Assembly: GCF_029016485.1 (NCBI RefSeq)
Contig: NZ_CP092107.1
Coordinates: 1,798,001 to 1,862,000, forward strand
Origin: Vibrio sp. JC009
Lineage (GTDB): Bacteria > Pseudomonadota > Gammaproteobacteria > Enterobacterales > Vibrionaceae
Direction of reading: 5' to 3'
Length of the DNA: 64,000 nt
Positions within the stretch are counted from its first letter, which is position 1. Every line of letters begins with the position of its first letter. The translations under genes and the position numbers were made by a program. Below the pieces are notes generated by a model that had not been told where the DNA came from, ran no database searches, and worked only from the letters and a program-made list of their open reading frames with translations. Shown here piece after piece: positions 25,196-34,682 of this stretch.

Positions 25196-28100
25196 ATGAA
25201 GGATAGAAATGTATTAAAAAATGGCCGCCCTACTATTGCCGTCTTAGCCGGGTCAATGGCTTCTGAATATCAGGAAGCTATAGTACGGGGTGCTGCTTAT
25301 GTTGCAGAGCAACGGGATTACAACATTATCGCTTATTGTGGTGGGGTTATTGACTCGCCGGACCCGTATTCATTGACGAGAGAAGCCGTTTTCGATCTGG
25401 TAGACCTGGATTTGATTTCCGGTGTAATCAGTCCTTTCAGTTCACACCTGCGATATCTTTCTGAACAGAAAAGCCATGCTTTTATTAAGCGCTTTTCAGA
25501 TATCCCAATTGTTAACCTCGGGAGTTATATTGAGGGGTATACCAATGTGGTAACTGATTATGAGACTGGTCTCGCAGAGTTATTTGATCACTTCTATTAT
25601 ACCCACGGCTATAGAAATATTTTACTGATAAGAGGCCCTGAAAATCACGCATCTTCTGAATGTAGGACAAAGTTATATAAACAGCTGATAGTAAAATATG
25701 GGCTTGATTTTAATAACGAAATGATTATTTATTCTGATTTAAACCGGAATGCAGCAAAAATAAGCATGAAGGATTATTTGGACAAAAATAGCAAATCATT
25801 CGACGCAATTATCGCGATTAATGATAATCAAGCTTTGGGAGTCACTGACGCGCTTTTGGAGTACGGAATTCGCGTTCCTGAAGACGTTGCTGTTTCTGGA
25901 TCAATGAATACTCTTGAAGCAGTATTTGCCACTCCTGCTCTAACCAGTATCGCAGAGCCATTATTTGAATTAGGACGTACGGCAACAATTGAGCTAATTG
26001 ATCAGATTGAGGGCAAGCAACCTCAGACTAAAATTCAAATTCCAACATCTCTGATACTCAGACAGTCCTGCGGCTGTAAACAGGTTCAAAGTTCAGTCAC
26101 ACTTGATACGGAATATGATATTAATAGCGGACTATCCAATAAGGCGCATGACCTTATTTTTAAAGATACGAAGCGGGATATTATGACAATCGTAGAGCAA
26201 TATAAGGGAGGTATTGCCAGGGAACGTGTCGACTATTTACTGGAATTATATATAGATGGCATCTTTGGTGAAAGCTGTGACGATTTTTTATTCCAGCTGC
26301 GAAGCTCTTTGGAGGAAGCGACGAAAAGTGAAGATGTTGTTCTATGGTTATCATTTACCTCTAAAATTCAATTAAGTACATTACAATATTTTAAATTTGA
26401 GCCCGAATCTTCTAAATTAATCAAGCTGATTGCATCCATAGCGGTACTAAAGGATGAAATTTCCCAGAAAGCTATTACATTTCAGCGTTATGAGGCCGAG
26501 AATTACCTTAATTATTTCAGGGCGGTTGTAAATAATCTGAATTCATCATTTGATTTAGCAAGTGTGAAGAGTTACACCATTGATATTCTTCAACTCTCTG
26601 AACTATATATTTCTCTTTATGATGATGCAGATTTAGTGCAGAAAACGGCAACTAATATGGTTGCTGTGCGAAAAAATAAATTTTTTGAACCAGTGAATCG
26701 GAACTTTTACGCAAATAAATTAATTCCAGGTGATATTGGTAACTATCATGAACGTTATAGCCTGATGGTATTTCCACTTTCCTTCAGGCGGCAACAGCTT
26801 GGATTTGTGACGGTAAATCTAAGCAGCAGAAAAGGCACTGCATATGAGAACTTGAGAGCAATCGTGAGTTCTGCGCTGAAAAACGAAACCCTTATCCGTG
26901 ACTTAAAAAATGCAGAAAAGCGCTTTAGTGATATTGCACATAGTACTTCTGACTGGCTTTGGGAGACAGATAGTACGCATCAGTTTATCTACTGCTCAGA
27001 ATCATCGAATACGATTATTGGTTTTTCACCGGAAGAATTAATGGGTAAGCCGATAAATGAGTTAAACGCAGGGAGTGAAGAGGGAAGTGGATATCTTGAA
27101 GCTATGCTCGATTGTGAGGATTTATCCGATTTTGAGTGCTGGCTAAGGCATAAAAATGGAAAGGTGGTTTGTTTGCTCATTTCTGCAAAGCCTATTGTTA
27201 CGAATGGTACCTTTAAAGGCTATCGTGGCGTATGTGAAGATGTTACAGAGCAAAAATTCCAGGAAGAGAAAATAAAAAAACTTGCCTATACAGATGCCGT
27301 AACTGGCTTACCAAACAGGGTGTTGTTTCAGGAGACACTGTCTGAAACGCTTTTACGCTCTGCTCAGCAAGGTAAAAAGTTTGCGCTGATGTTCATCGAT
27401 CTGGACCATTTTAAAAATGTTAATGACTCCATGGGGCATGTGGCCGGAGATTTACTACTGGTTAAGCTGGTTAAGCGTTTAAAGCAATCAATTCGTGATT
27501 GCGATACGTTAGCGCGATTAGGTGGTGATGAGTTTGTGGTTATCTTGCCAGATACCAAAAGCCAGAAGGACATTACAGATATCGCGGAGCGTATAGTCAG
27601 CAATATCAAAGAACCAGTCGTGATTTATGATAAACCAGTCCTTATTACACTCAGTCTGGGAATCAGCGTGTATCCCACCGATGGGGATGATCCTAAGTCA
27701 CTTCTTCAGCATAGTGACAGCGCTATGTATCAGGCTAAATCGCAAGGCCGCAACGGTTATGTCTATTATGATAAGGCGCTCGAAGAAAGAAACATATTGA
27801 GAAATAAGTATGAAGTGGTATTACGCGAAGCCTTAGCCACAGGTGATTTTTTACTGAATTACCAGCCTCAGGTATCAGCATATACAGGTCACGTGGTTGG
27901 CTTTGAGGCTTTGGTACGAATTAGCAGTCCCAAACATGGTGTCGTATATCCAAATCATTTTATTCCACTGGCTGAAGAGCTTGGGTTGATCGGCCTGATC
28001 GATGAGTGGGTATTTGAAAACGTGTGCCGTCAGTATTCGGTATGGCGCTCACGAAGTTTAGAACATGTACGTTTGTCAGTTAATTTATCGGCCCAACAAC

Positions 28101-28582
28101 TGCGCAGTGAATCTGTTCTAAATAGTTATATCAAAATACTTGAAAAATACAGAATTGAGCCAGCTGATTTGCAACTGGAGATAACCGAACATGCGTTGAT
28201 TGACAATGAAGATATTGCTTTCCGAGTTTTAAGCGGCTTTAAGTACTACGGTGTAAGCATTGCACTGGACGATTTTGGTACGGGTCATTCATCTCTCAAG
28301 TGTATTAGCCTATATCCCATTGACACGATAAAGATTGATCGTTCGTTCGTGTTGGATGCCGTTGAAAACCATGTAAACAAGGCGCTAATTCACGGCATTG
28401 CTTCAATTGCGCGTAGTCTGGAGCTGAAGGTCATTGCTGAAGGCGTTGAAACACAAGAGCAATACGAGTTGCTCAAACTTCTAGGCTGTAATGAAATTCA
28501 GGGATACTATTTTTATAAACCATGTTCTGCCGAAGATGCTCAACGGCTACTGGAAGAGCAGGATAAAGAAAAACGGTTATAA
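25196..28582 (+). CDS. Substrate-binding/PAS/GGDEF/EAL c-di-GMP protein
   Basis: The protein of about 1128 residues (ATG 25196; a TTG at 25178 would add six) joins four parts. Residues ~10-300 are a LacI-type sugar-binding fold without the helix-turn-helix (RPTIAVLAGSMASEYQEAIV; AIIAINDNQALGVTDALLE), closed by a CGC motif. A GAF-like stretch (~440-570) and a PAS domain (~575-690) follow. Then come GGDEF (~695-855, RLGGDEFVVIL intact) and EAL (~870-1120; GFEALVRI, DDFGTGHSSL, IKIDRSFV, VIAEGVETQEQ intact). Both c-di-GMP synthesis and breakdown are possible. No signal peptide or membrane helix is visible, so it should sense a cytoplasmic sugar-like ligand. Confidence 0.88.
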   Translation: MKDRNVLKNGRPTIAVLAGSMASEYQEAIVRGAAYVAEQRDYNIIAYCGGVIDSPDPYSLTREAVFDLVDLDLISGVISPFSSHLRYLSEQKSHAFIKRFSDIPIVNLGSYIEGYTNVVTDYETGLAELFDHFYYTHGYRNILLIRGPENHASSECRTKLYKQLIVKYGLDFNNEMIIYSDLNRNAAKISMKDYLDKNSKSFDAIIAINDNQALGVTDALLEYGIRVPEDVAVSGSMNTLEAVFATPALTSIAEPLFELGRTATIELIDQIEGKQPQTKIQIPTSLILRQSCGCKQVQSSVTLDTEYDINSGLSNKAHDLIFKDTKRDIMTIVEQYKGGIARERVDYLLELYIDGIFGESCDDFLFQLRSSLEEATKSEDVVLWLSFTSKIQLSTLQYFKFEPESSKLIKLIASIAVLKDEISQKAITFQRYEAENYLNYFRAVVNNLNSSFDLASVKSYTIDILQLSELYISLYDDADLVQKTATNMVAVRKNKFFEPVNRNFYANKLIPGDIGNYHERYSLMVFPLSFRRQQLGFVTVNLSSRKGTAYENLRAIVSSALKNETLIRDLKNAEKRFSDIAHSTSDWLWETDSTHQFIYCSESSNTIIGFSPEELMGKPINELNAGSEEGSGYLEAMLDCEDLSDFECWLRHKNGKVVCLLISAKPIVTNGTFKGYRGVCEDVTEQKFQEEKIKKLAYTDAVTGLPNRVLFQETLSETLLRSAQQGKKFALMFIDLDHFKNVNDSMGHVAGDLLLVKLVKRLKQSIRDCDTLARLGGDEFVVILPDTKSQKDITDIAERIVSNIKEPVVIYDKPVLITLSLGISVYPTDGDDPKSLLQHSDSAMYQAKSQGRNGYVYYDKALEERNILRNKYEVVLREALATGDFLLNYQPQVSAYTGHVVGFEALVRISSPKHGVVYPNHFIPLAEELGLIGLIDEWVFENVCRQYSVWRSRSLEHVRLSVNLSAQQLRSESVLNSYIKILEKYRIEPADLQLEITEHALIDNEDIAFRVLSGFKYYGVSIALDDFGTGHSSLKCISLYPIDTIKIDRSFVLDAVENHVNKALIHGIASIARSLELKVIAEGVETQEQYELLKLLGCNEIQGYYFYKPCSAEDAQRLLEEQDKEKRL

Positions 28583-28666
28583 ACTCACACAAGCTTTTGT
28601 TTTTTAGTTTTACCCTTATACACTTAGTCTGTTATAACCGTATTTTAACCTGAACTGACGAACACT

Positions 28667-29782
28667 ATGCATATCTGTTTTTCCATTACTGCTCATGGCT
28701 TTGGCCATGGCGCTATCTCCTGCTCGGTGATAAACCAGGTCATCAGGTCATTTCCGGACTGTAGAATAACGGTGCTGAGTAAACTGCCTGCCAGCTACCT
28801 GCAAAGCCGGATTCACGGAGAGTTTGCTCATATCCCGGAAGGCCATGACTTCGGTATGCTAATGCACTCACCAATCAGGGTTAATGTGGAAGCGAGCAGC
28901 AGTAACTACCTGCAACTGCTTAAGGAGTGGGATAGTTGCGTGGAGTCTGAAAAACGTTGTCTTGCTGATATCAAACCGGATCTCTTGATCAGCAATATTT
29001 CACCTGTTTCCCTGGCAGCGGCAAAATCACTTGGTATAAAAACGGCGTCAGTGGCTCCTTTTAACTGGGCTCAGATTTACCAGGCTTACTGTCTGGATGA
29101 GCAAAACCCACAAAGTCAGCAGATGTATCAAAGGATGAACCATGTCTATTCAAACGTAGACTATATCTTTAAGCCAATGCCCAGTGTGCCGGATATCAGC
29201 CATAGAGAAATTCATATTGCCAGCATTGCCAGTCAACCGGATCGGCCTCCGCTGAGCCTATTAGCAACCAATAAGCTTGACGCGCAGAAGAACATTTTAT
29301 TTGCGCTTGGTGGATTTCCTATGCCGATGGCGTTGTCACAGTTGCCTGAAATGGCGGGATGGCAGTGGCTGGTGGACCAAAAGGTTTCTGAGCAGCGTAG
29401 CGATTTACGCCATATAGCCGGCTTATCACTTTCATTTTTACAGCTGCTTGCCAGCAGTGATGTCATTATCACCAAACCCGGTTATGGCAGTTACTGTGAG
29501 ATTGCGGCTTTAGCAAAACATAAGAAGGTGCGGGTGCTCAGCTTAACCCGCCCTGACTGGCCCGAAACGCCCTATCTAAACGCATTTTTAAAGGAACGCG
29601 TTCCTTTTATGGAGATAGATCTGAGTGACTTAGCCAATGGCAGGCTTGCAAAACTTATCCGGAAACTGAGCGAGTTACCTTATCCCGAGACCTTACCCTG
29701 TGAAGATGGTGCAGAGCATTTAGTTAATCATTTGCAGCGGGAATTTCATTTTATGACCCCAAAAAGCTACTCTGAAAGCTGA
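28667..29782 (+). CDS. MurG-like glycosyltransferase-fold protein
   Basis: This 371-residue protein resembles GT-B glycosyltransferases: N-terminal GFGHGAISCSVINQV is like the glycine-rich start of MurG/UGT proteins (HGFGHG), and a C-terminal donor-side segment SSDVIITKPGYGSYCEIAAL matches the nucleotide-sugar motif. No signal peptide or membrane helix is present. No sugar or acceptor can be named. It starts 85 bp after the GGDEF/EAL gene and 60 bp before yjjG; a common transcript is possible. Confidence 0.65.
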   Translation: MHICFSITAHGFGHGAISCSVINQVIRSFPDCRITVLSKLPASYLQSRIHGEFAHIPEGHDFGMLMHSPIRVNVEASSSNYLQLLKEWDSCVESEKRCLADIKPDLLISNISPVSLAAAKSLGIKTASVAPFNWAQIYQAYCLDEQNPQSQQMYQRMNHVYSNVDYIFKPMPSVPDISHREIHIASIASQPDRPPLSLLATNKLDAQKNILFALGGFPMPMALSQLPEMAGWQWLVDQKVSEQRSDLRHIAGLSLSFLQLLASSDVIITKPGYGSYCEIAALAKHKKVRVLSLTRPDWPETPYLNAFLKERVPFMEIDLSDLANGRLAKLIRKLSELPYPETLPCEDGAEHLVNHLQREFHFMTPKSYSES

Positions 29783-29842
29783 AATCAGTTAGAATCATCA
29801 ACCTGGTTACAACTCTCTGATTAGTGAGTGAGGATACACTTG

Positions 29843-30517
29843 ATGAACTTTGACTGGATACTTTTTGATGCGGATGAAACGCTGTTTGATTTTGATTCCC
29901 GCAGGGGCATTCAACTTATGCTCGAACAGAATGGGAAAATGCTGACTGACAAAATGTATGATAAGTATCAGAAAGTGAATAAGCCGCTATGGGTTGATTA
30001 CCAAAACGGTGTTATTACTGCTGCTGAGCTGAAGCATCATCGTTTTAAAGAGTGGGCTGATGAGCTGAATGTGACTCCTGAAAAGCTAAACAGCGACTTT
30101 ATGCAGGTGATGGGTGATATTTGCCTGTTGCTGCCCGGAGCTAAAGAGTTGATCGATTATCTTTCAGGCAAGGTAAAGCTTGGTATTGTGACCAACGGTT
30201 TTACAGACTTGCAATCTGTCCGGCTGGAGAAAACCGGTCTGGCTTCCAGTTTTGAGCATGTCTTCATCTCTGAGGAAATCGGTGTTGCTAAACCCGATCG
30301 CCGCATCTTCGATCATGCGCTTTCAATGATGGGAAATCCTGATAAAGAACGAGTGATGATGGTGGGTGACAACCCGCACTCGGATGTTTTAGGTGGCCTG
30401 AATGCGGGCATAATGACCTGTTGGCTAAACAGAGACAAGAGTTCGGCACCGGATGGCTTTAACGCCCATTGGGAGGTGAACTCGCTGACAGAGCTAAAGC
30501 TGCTTTTTGAGAGTTAA
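29843..30517 (+). CDS. yjjG: Pyrimidine 5'-nucleotidase YjjG
   Basis: This 224-residue HAD-superfamily phosphatase matches E. coli YjjG, which hydrolyses dUMP, UMP and non-canonical nucleotides. Motif I is DADETLFDFD (catalytic Asp pair, DxDxT written as DADET), motif II is GIVTNGFTDLQ, and motifs III/IV are KPDRRIF and MVGDNPHSDVLGG. ATG 29843, with GAGGA 8 bp upstream, is preferred over GTG 29828. Confidence 0.88.
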   Translation: MNFDWILFDADETLFDFDSRRGIQLMLEQNGKMLTDKMYDKYQKVNKPLWVDYQNGVITAAELKHHRFKEWADELNVTPEKLNSDFMQVMGDICLLLPGAKELIDYLSGKVKLGIVTNGFTDLQSVRLEKTGLASSFEHVFISEEIGVAKPDRRIFDHALSMMGNPDKERVMMVGDNPHSDVLGGLNAGIMTCWLNRDKSSAPDGFNAHWEVNSLTELKLLFES

Positions 30518-30542
30518 CTTATCATTGAGCCCATTATGAAAA

Positions 30543-31661
30543 TCATGGGTTACTATACTTTTCTTTTCTCTGTTTTTTATAGTTATACATTTGCATATCA
30601 GCTTCTTTGATCATAAGTTCAATATCTGAGCTATTATGATCTTCGAGTGATGAGCACCCGTAGCTGAACGCGATATCTATATCGTGACATTTTTCGCGTA
30701 TCAATTTCATCTTCTCTTTTACTTCATCATCAGATTTATAAATGAATATGATGATAAATTCATCGCCGCCGAATCTAAATATCAGATCATCTTTGGTTAA
30801 TGTAGAGCTTGCTATATGCGCAAAGTTTTTTATCATCAAGTCACCCGCATCATGACCCAAGTGATCGTTAACTTTTTTAAGATTGTCTAAGTCTATAAAT
30901 ACCAGTGAGAAATTTTCATTTGAAGATGAATGCTTCTCTAGTGCTTCAGGGATCATTCTATCGGCGGCTCTCCGGTTATAAACCCCCGTCATATCATCCA
31001 GAACTATTTCATCTATCAGCTGTTTTTCAATATCTTTTCTGTACTCTACCTCATTCATAAGAGTCCTTTCATTGTGTTCCAACAAAACCTTTGTCTCGAA
31101 CTCTATATAGCTTCTTTTTTCAGAATTGACCGCAATTACCCATACGGAAGTAATTATTAATATAGGATTAAGTAAATTTGAAATTATGAATAAATCGCCG
31201 CCTTTAATTGTGAAAAGAAATGGTAGAAAAATAATTGTAGATAGGGTGAATAGTGATATATATCTACGAATAGGAGCCGAAAAGATATGAATTACCAGCA
31301 TTGTAGTAATTAACCCTGCTATAAGAAAGCTATTAAACTTACCATCTAACTCGCCATAATTTATATAAAACACACCCAGCATCATTATAAGAACACTATA
31401 AACAAGAGTTAAGTAGCTATACTTTATTATTTTAAGGTTGTCTCTATACTTTGAGTTTCTCAAGGCCAGAAAAACAAATCCAAATATTATGGGGAGCGCT
31501 CTCCATATTAAAGTATCCTGACTATATTTAGTCATATGAAGATCTTTTAAGTAAAATAAAGGGAAGATCAAAATGGAAAGAATTGATAGGTAATACCCAA
31601 GCTTTAGCGTCTTCTCATGTAATGATTGTTCATACATCTTCTTTATTTCATTATTTTCCAT
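30543..31661 (-). CDS. Membrane-bound diguanylate cyclase
   Basis: This 372-residue protein has about six hydrophobic segments in residues ~20-175 and a C-terminal GGDEF domain (~205-368). The active-site motif FRFGGDEFIIIF is intact, as are FIDLDNLKKVNDHLGHDAGD and the DMTGVYNRRA start. No RxxD inhibitory site is evident before GGDEF. It would make c-di-GMP at the inner membrane; the sensed signal is unknown. It is convergent with yjjG, 25 bp apart. The coding region is AT-rich compared with neighbours, which may point to transfer. Confidence 0.85.
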   Translation of the reverse strand: MENNEIKKMYEQSLHEKTLKLGYYLSILSILIFPLFYLKDLHMTKYSQDTLIWRALPIIFGFVFLALRNSKYRDNLKIIKYSYLTLVYSVLIMMLGVFYINYGELDGKFNSFLIAGLITTMLVIHIFSAPIRRYISLFTLSTIIFLPFLFTIKGGDLFIISNLLNPILIITSVWVIAVNSEKRSYIEFETKVLLEHNERTLMNEVEYRKDIEKQLIDEIVLDDMTGVYNRRAADRMIPEALEKHSSSNENFSLVFIDLDNLKKVNDHLGHDAGDLMIKNFAHIASSTLTKDDLIFRFGGDEFIIIFIYKSDDEVKEKMKLIREKCHDIDIAFSYGCSSLEDHNSSDIELMIKEADMQMYNYKKQRKEKYSNP

Positions 31662-31843
31662 GAAGAATCCAATTTATCTTAAAGCCTGACGTTTTGCTTT
31701 TTTGCCTTCAATCCGTTCCTTTATCATATCTTATAGTGCTTCTTTTGTCTCAATCCTGAGCATCCTTAATGAGTCAGATAGTTAAAACCTTAGAGCAGAA
31801 CACATAGCCTGCCTGTGGTTACTCTGATATCCAAAAGCCGGGC

Positions 31844-32197
31844 TTATCCGGCACGGCTTCCATTTGGAACGTCGCATTCTGGCATAGCCAGACATGGTGT
31901 AAGTTTGTCTTCATAGCCGATATCAAAAAGCATTCCTTGTGAGAGTTCACCAGCCATCTTTCGCTCTGGTAAGTTCACAACAAATAGAGCCTGTTTCCCT
32001 TCTATTTCTTTAGGGTTTTTACGCTCTTGTTTTATACCTGCAAGTATTGAGCGCTCGTGATCACCAAAATCCACAATCAGTTTCATTAGCTTATCTGATT
32101 TAGCTACTTCTACGACTTGAGTGATTGTCCCAACACGAATATCAAGTTTTGCGAAGTCATCATATGAGATAGGATCTTTAATCGGGGCCGGAGTCAT
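31844..32197 (-). CDS. CsaA-like tRNA-binding domain protein
   Basis: The 117-residue protein is a stand-alone OB-fold tRNA-binding domain (as in CsaA and the C-terminus of MetG): DFAKLDIRVGTITQVVEVAK, then KLIVDFGDHERSILAGIKQE and VNLPERKMAGELSQGMLF are family signatures. Bacillus CsaA is proposed to act in protein export, but the molecular role in Vibrio is not established. AAGGA precedes the ATG. It sits 38 bp behind an ACT-domain gene on the same strand. Confidence 0.8.
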   Translation of the reverse strand: MTPAPIKDPISYDDFAKLDIRVGTITQVVEVAKSDKLMKLIVDFGDHERSILAGIKQERKNPKEIEGKQALFVVNLPERKMAGELSQGMLFDIGYEDKLTPCLAMPECDVPNGSRAG

Positions 32198-32235
32198 AAT
32201 TTTTCCTTAGAACGAGTTTAATTTGAAGCCATTGA

Positions 32236-32631
32236 TTATTCTGAAAACTCTTTAAGAGCATTCATTGCAGCATCAGCCTTATCTTTCTGAACAAAAATAT
32301 GATCGTGATAATAGCCTGCAATTACGTTGGCGCTGATGCCGTACGAACCAAGTTTAGTTGCAAAGGCAGCAGTTAATCCTACCGCTTCAAGGCTGGAATG
32401 TACCGATAAAGTTATCAGACTGAAGAGTGCATTAAAATCCAGTTTAGCAGCAGCGGCGTTTTCTTCTTTCAGCACCAGAGTCAGTCCTTCCTTTTCCCGA
32501 AAAGTCGCAATTGGCTCTAATGCTAAGTAATCTGACAACGCACCATTAACGGTGCAAAAAACGTAATTGCCTTCAATAAGTTCTGGTGACATGGATTTCA
32601 AGAGAATATCTAAGTCAGTAATTGCGGTCAT
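32236..32631 (-). CDS. ACT-domain protein
   Basis: About 131 residues (start MTAITDLDILLKSM at 32631, with AGGA upstream; the frame is open to 32682). Two ACT-like units are visible: YVFCTVNGALSDYLALEPIA near the start and VHSSLEAVGLTAAFATKLGS toward the C-terminus. Such small cytoplasmic proteins often bind amino acids. Target enzyme unknown. Probably co-transcribed with the downstream CsaA-like gene. Confidence 0.75.
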   Translation of the reverse strand: MTAITDLDILLKSMSPELIEGNYVFCTVNGALSDYLALEPIATFREKEGLTLVLKEENAAAAKLDFNALFSLITLSVHSSLEAVGLTAAFATKLGSYGISANVIAGYYHDHIFVQKDKADAAMNALKEFSE

Positions 32632-32768
32632 ATATTGTCCTGTAGTTGTGTCTGTGTTCTTTTTTTGAAATGACACAGGCAACGGTAGAGGCTAAATGGG
32701 TATAAGTGAAATTAATAATATTAATTGTTCATAAGCATGGTTAATGGTTGAGTTTCAAATTGTTGTCC

Positions 32769-32946
32769 TTACGCTTCCTTTATGCAATCAAAACGTCAAA
32801 TTTCTCACCAGGCACTCGTTCCCATACATCTCCCGCGTGGGAATGCATACCGTGGCTGAGTGCATCTAGGTAATGCACTGAAAGAACAGAAAATAAGCTC
32901 TGTGAAGGTTTATAGTCCGGCTGGTAGCTTTGAGTCTGATATGCAA
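32769..32946. repeat. Left part of a palindromic intergenic repeat
   Basis: From 32769 the sequence parallels 39508-39563 (ATCAAAACGTCAAATT, CTCACCAG, CTCGTTCCCA shared), then continues with an arm GCGTGGGAATGCATACC and ~100 bp of internal sequence up to GATATGCA. It is interrupted at about 32946 by an IS110-family element; the other arm resumes near 34304. Confidence 0.6.
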
Positions 32947-33019
32947 TGGCATGGACTCCCTCACCTTCGTCGAAAATATCGGCTAAGGTAAGAGTGTCAA
33001 CTAAAAAGGAGCCCATGCC

Positions 33020-34042
33020 ATGAACAAGAATATCACTATTTCTATCGACCTTGCTAAGACTGTTATTCAAGTTGCGATAATTAATAAGCACGGAAAGCTT
33101 TCATCTAATCAAAAAGTATCTCAATCAAAGTTAATTTCAATGGTGGCTAAGCACCCCAAAGCTGTTATTTGTATGGAAGCTTGTGCAACGGCTCATTATT
33201 GGGGTCGAAAGTTCCAGCAGGCAGGACATCAAGTCTTACTCGTGCCTGCTCAGATCGCCGCTAAGTATCGCTCGGGAAATAAAAATGATCCCAATGATGC
33301 TTTGGCTATTTATGAAGCCAGTCAGCGGACAGATATTCATTTCGTTCCGGTTAAAACTGTTGAACAGCAAGATCTTGCCTGCTTACTAAGACTGCGGGAA
33401 GGTTATATTAAGCAACGAACACAGCTTGCTAACCGTATCCGGGGGCTTGCGATGGAATATGGCATCAAATTTCCCATAGGAATCAATTCGCTCAGAAAAC
33501 AGCTACCGTTTGAGTTGGAAAATGCTGAAAATGAATTAACCCATGCTGCTCGGTTTATTCTAAATAATCTTAAAGAACAGTTGCTCGCGCTTGATACCCA
33601 AATTGATGATGCCACTCAAGCTCTTACCAATCAGGCAAAACAAAATGAAGATTGTAAGCTTTTAGCCTCGTTACCGGGTATTTCATGGATTTCAGGCAGT
33701 GCTTTGTATGCCAGGTTAGGAAATGCATCGGCTTATAAGTGTGGTAGGGATGCAAGCGCAAGCATTGGATTAGTGCCTGCTCATACAGGAAGTGGAGGTA
33801 GAAATATCAACCTTGGCATTACTAAGCGAGGAGATCGTTATCTCAGAGCTCTTGTCGTTCATGGTGCCCGAGCTGTAGTTAGTCATGTCAAAGATAAAAC
33901 TGATCCACTTAGTCAGTGGATACGCTCTCTGTTAGAGAGAAACCATGTGAATAAAGTCGTTATTGCTCTAGCGAATAAGATAGTCAGGATGGCGTGTGCC
34001 ATATTGAAATCAAAACAGCCTTACCAGCTTAAGTTAGCTTAA
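33020..34042 (+). CDS. IS110/IS1111-group transposase
   Basis: The 340-residue transposase has the N-terminal RuvC-like DEDD domain (first Asp in ISIDLAKTVIQ, Glu in MEACATAHYWG, Asp pair in NDPNDALAI) and the C-terminal transposase_20 domain with LLASLPGISWISGSALYARL, then SIGLVPAHTGSGGRNINLGI and KRGDRYLRALVVHGARA; the Ser of the SGG segment is the likely nucleophile. The frame is intact. These recombinases use an element-encoded guide RNA. Confidence 0.92.
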   Translation: MNKNITISIDLAKTVIQVAIINKHGKLSSNQKVSQSKLISMVAKHPKAVICMEACATAHYWGRKFQQAGHQVLLVPAQIAAKYRSGNKNDPNDALAIYEASQRTDIHFVPVKTVEQQDLACLLRLREGYIKQRTQLANRIRGLAMEYGIKFPIGINSLRKQLPFELENAENELTHAARFILNNLKEQLLALDTQIDDATQALTNQAKQNEDCKLLASLPGISWISGSALYARLGNASAYKCGRDASASIGLVPAHTGSGGRNINLGITKRGDRYLRALVVHGARAVVSHVKDKTDPLSQWIRSLLERNHVNKVVIALANKIVRMACAILKSKQPYQLKLA

Positions 34043-34290
34043 CTGAAATAAGGTAAAGCTGAATTTGGAGCAAACGACAAACCAGCGTAATAGCAAGTAA
34101 TTAAGATAAAGTGTTAGCACAGCACACAAGGCAAACTCTGTGTGGGAATGAGGCAATAAATGCCTGGACTGCGATTAGAAGCCTTGTTAGTGGATTTAGC
34201 CATAAAGGTTCGGGGTAGCGCCCCATGATGAAACCGAATATACGTGCACTTGCATAAACTCTTATTATCTTAAACCACTTGTGTTACAGG
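34043..34290 (+). ncRNA. Possible seek/bridge RNA region of the IS1111-group element
   Basis: This 3' noncoding part should hold the guide RNA by analogy with IS1111-group elements. GTGGGAATG at 34142-34150 is the reverse complement of CATTCCCAC at the right target junction (34304-34312), so a target-pairing loop can be proposed. A hairpin-like GGGTAGCGCCCC (34213-34224) lies further on. Boundaries are not defined. Confidence 0.45.
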
Positions 34291-34303
34291 GGGAGTCCAT
34301 ATA

Positions 34304-34360
34304 CATTCCCACGGAGAACCATGGGAACGAGGTTTCTGCATAACTATTCAAAATCTAATC
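34304..34360. repeat. Right part of the interrupted palindromic repeat
   Basis: CATTCCCACGG, then ACCATGGGAACGAGG and TTTCTGCATAACTATT parallel 39561-39605. The region from here to 34682 holds no gene; it contains the two TCATATGA operator-like palindromes listed below. Confidence 0.6.
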
Positions 34361-34584
34361 TAATTCTTTAAGTCCTGACACGACTAATTTCTGAGAGAAA
34401 TCTTTCATAAGAAAAAATGTCCCATGCGCCACCTGACCGATACGCTTGGTGCTGGACATACTTCTTTTGTCTCAATCCATAGCCTGCAACGAAAACAAAA
34501 GCCCTTATTCTATGTAGTGAAAAATTTTCGCCAATAAAGCCCGGTTAGATTAGGGGAAGAAAATGTGCACACTGTCAGTTGAAA

Positions 34585-34596
34585 TTTCATATGAAA
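34585..34596. promoter_or_regulatory. Palindromic operator upstream of the glycyl-radical operon
   Basis: TTTCATATGAAA is a perfect 12-bp palindrome, followed by GTG. The core recurs as ATCATATGAAAGTG at 34642-34655 and as TTTCATATGAAA at 38034-38045, just before the DeoR-type gene. All three flank the operon, so the DeoR-family regulator is the likely binder. Confidence 0.55.
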
Positions 34597-34642
34597 GTGT
34601 CTATATTTCACTAAATGAAGGTTAAATGTAAGTGAAAGGGCA

Positions 34643-34650
34643 TCATATGA
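34643..34650. promoter_or_regulatory. Second operator-like palindrome
   Basis: TCATATGA with the same right flank AAGTG as the site 58 bp upstream; it lies 33 bp before the activase ATG and could overlap the promoter or leader. Confidence 0.45.
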
Positions 34651-34682
34651 AAGTGCTCTTTTGGGGCTAAAGAGCTTTAAAT

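Larger units (their letters stand above)
32946..34305 (+). mobile_element. IS110-family (IS1111-group) element
   Basis: The transposase gene is bounded by subterminal inverted repeats ATGGACTCCC (32951-32960) and GGGAGTCCAT (34291-34300), typical of the IS1111 group. The longer noncoding part (about 250 bp) lies 3' of the transposase, also as in that group. The flanks rejoin to GATATGCA + TTCCCACG, the arm of a palindromic repeat, so the element has entered the repeat. Confidence 0.75.

Noticed and set aside
32780..33091. Minus-strand frame of 103 codons at the IS110 left end
   Set aside because: It runs from inside the transposase gene across the IS end and through the palindromic repeat. 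The residues are produced by the repeat itself, and such frames are often annotated wrongly as proteins.
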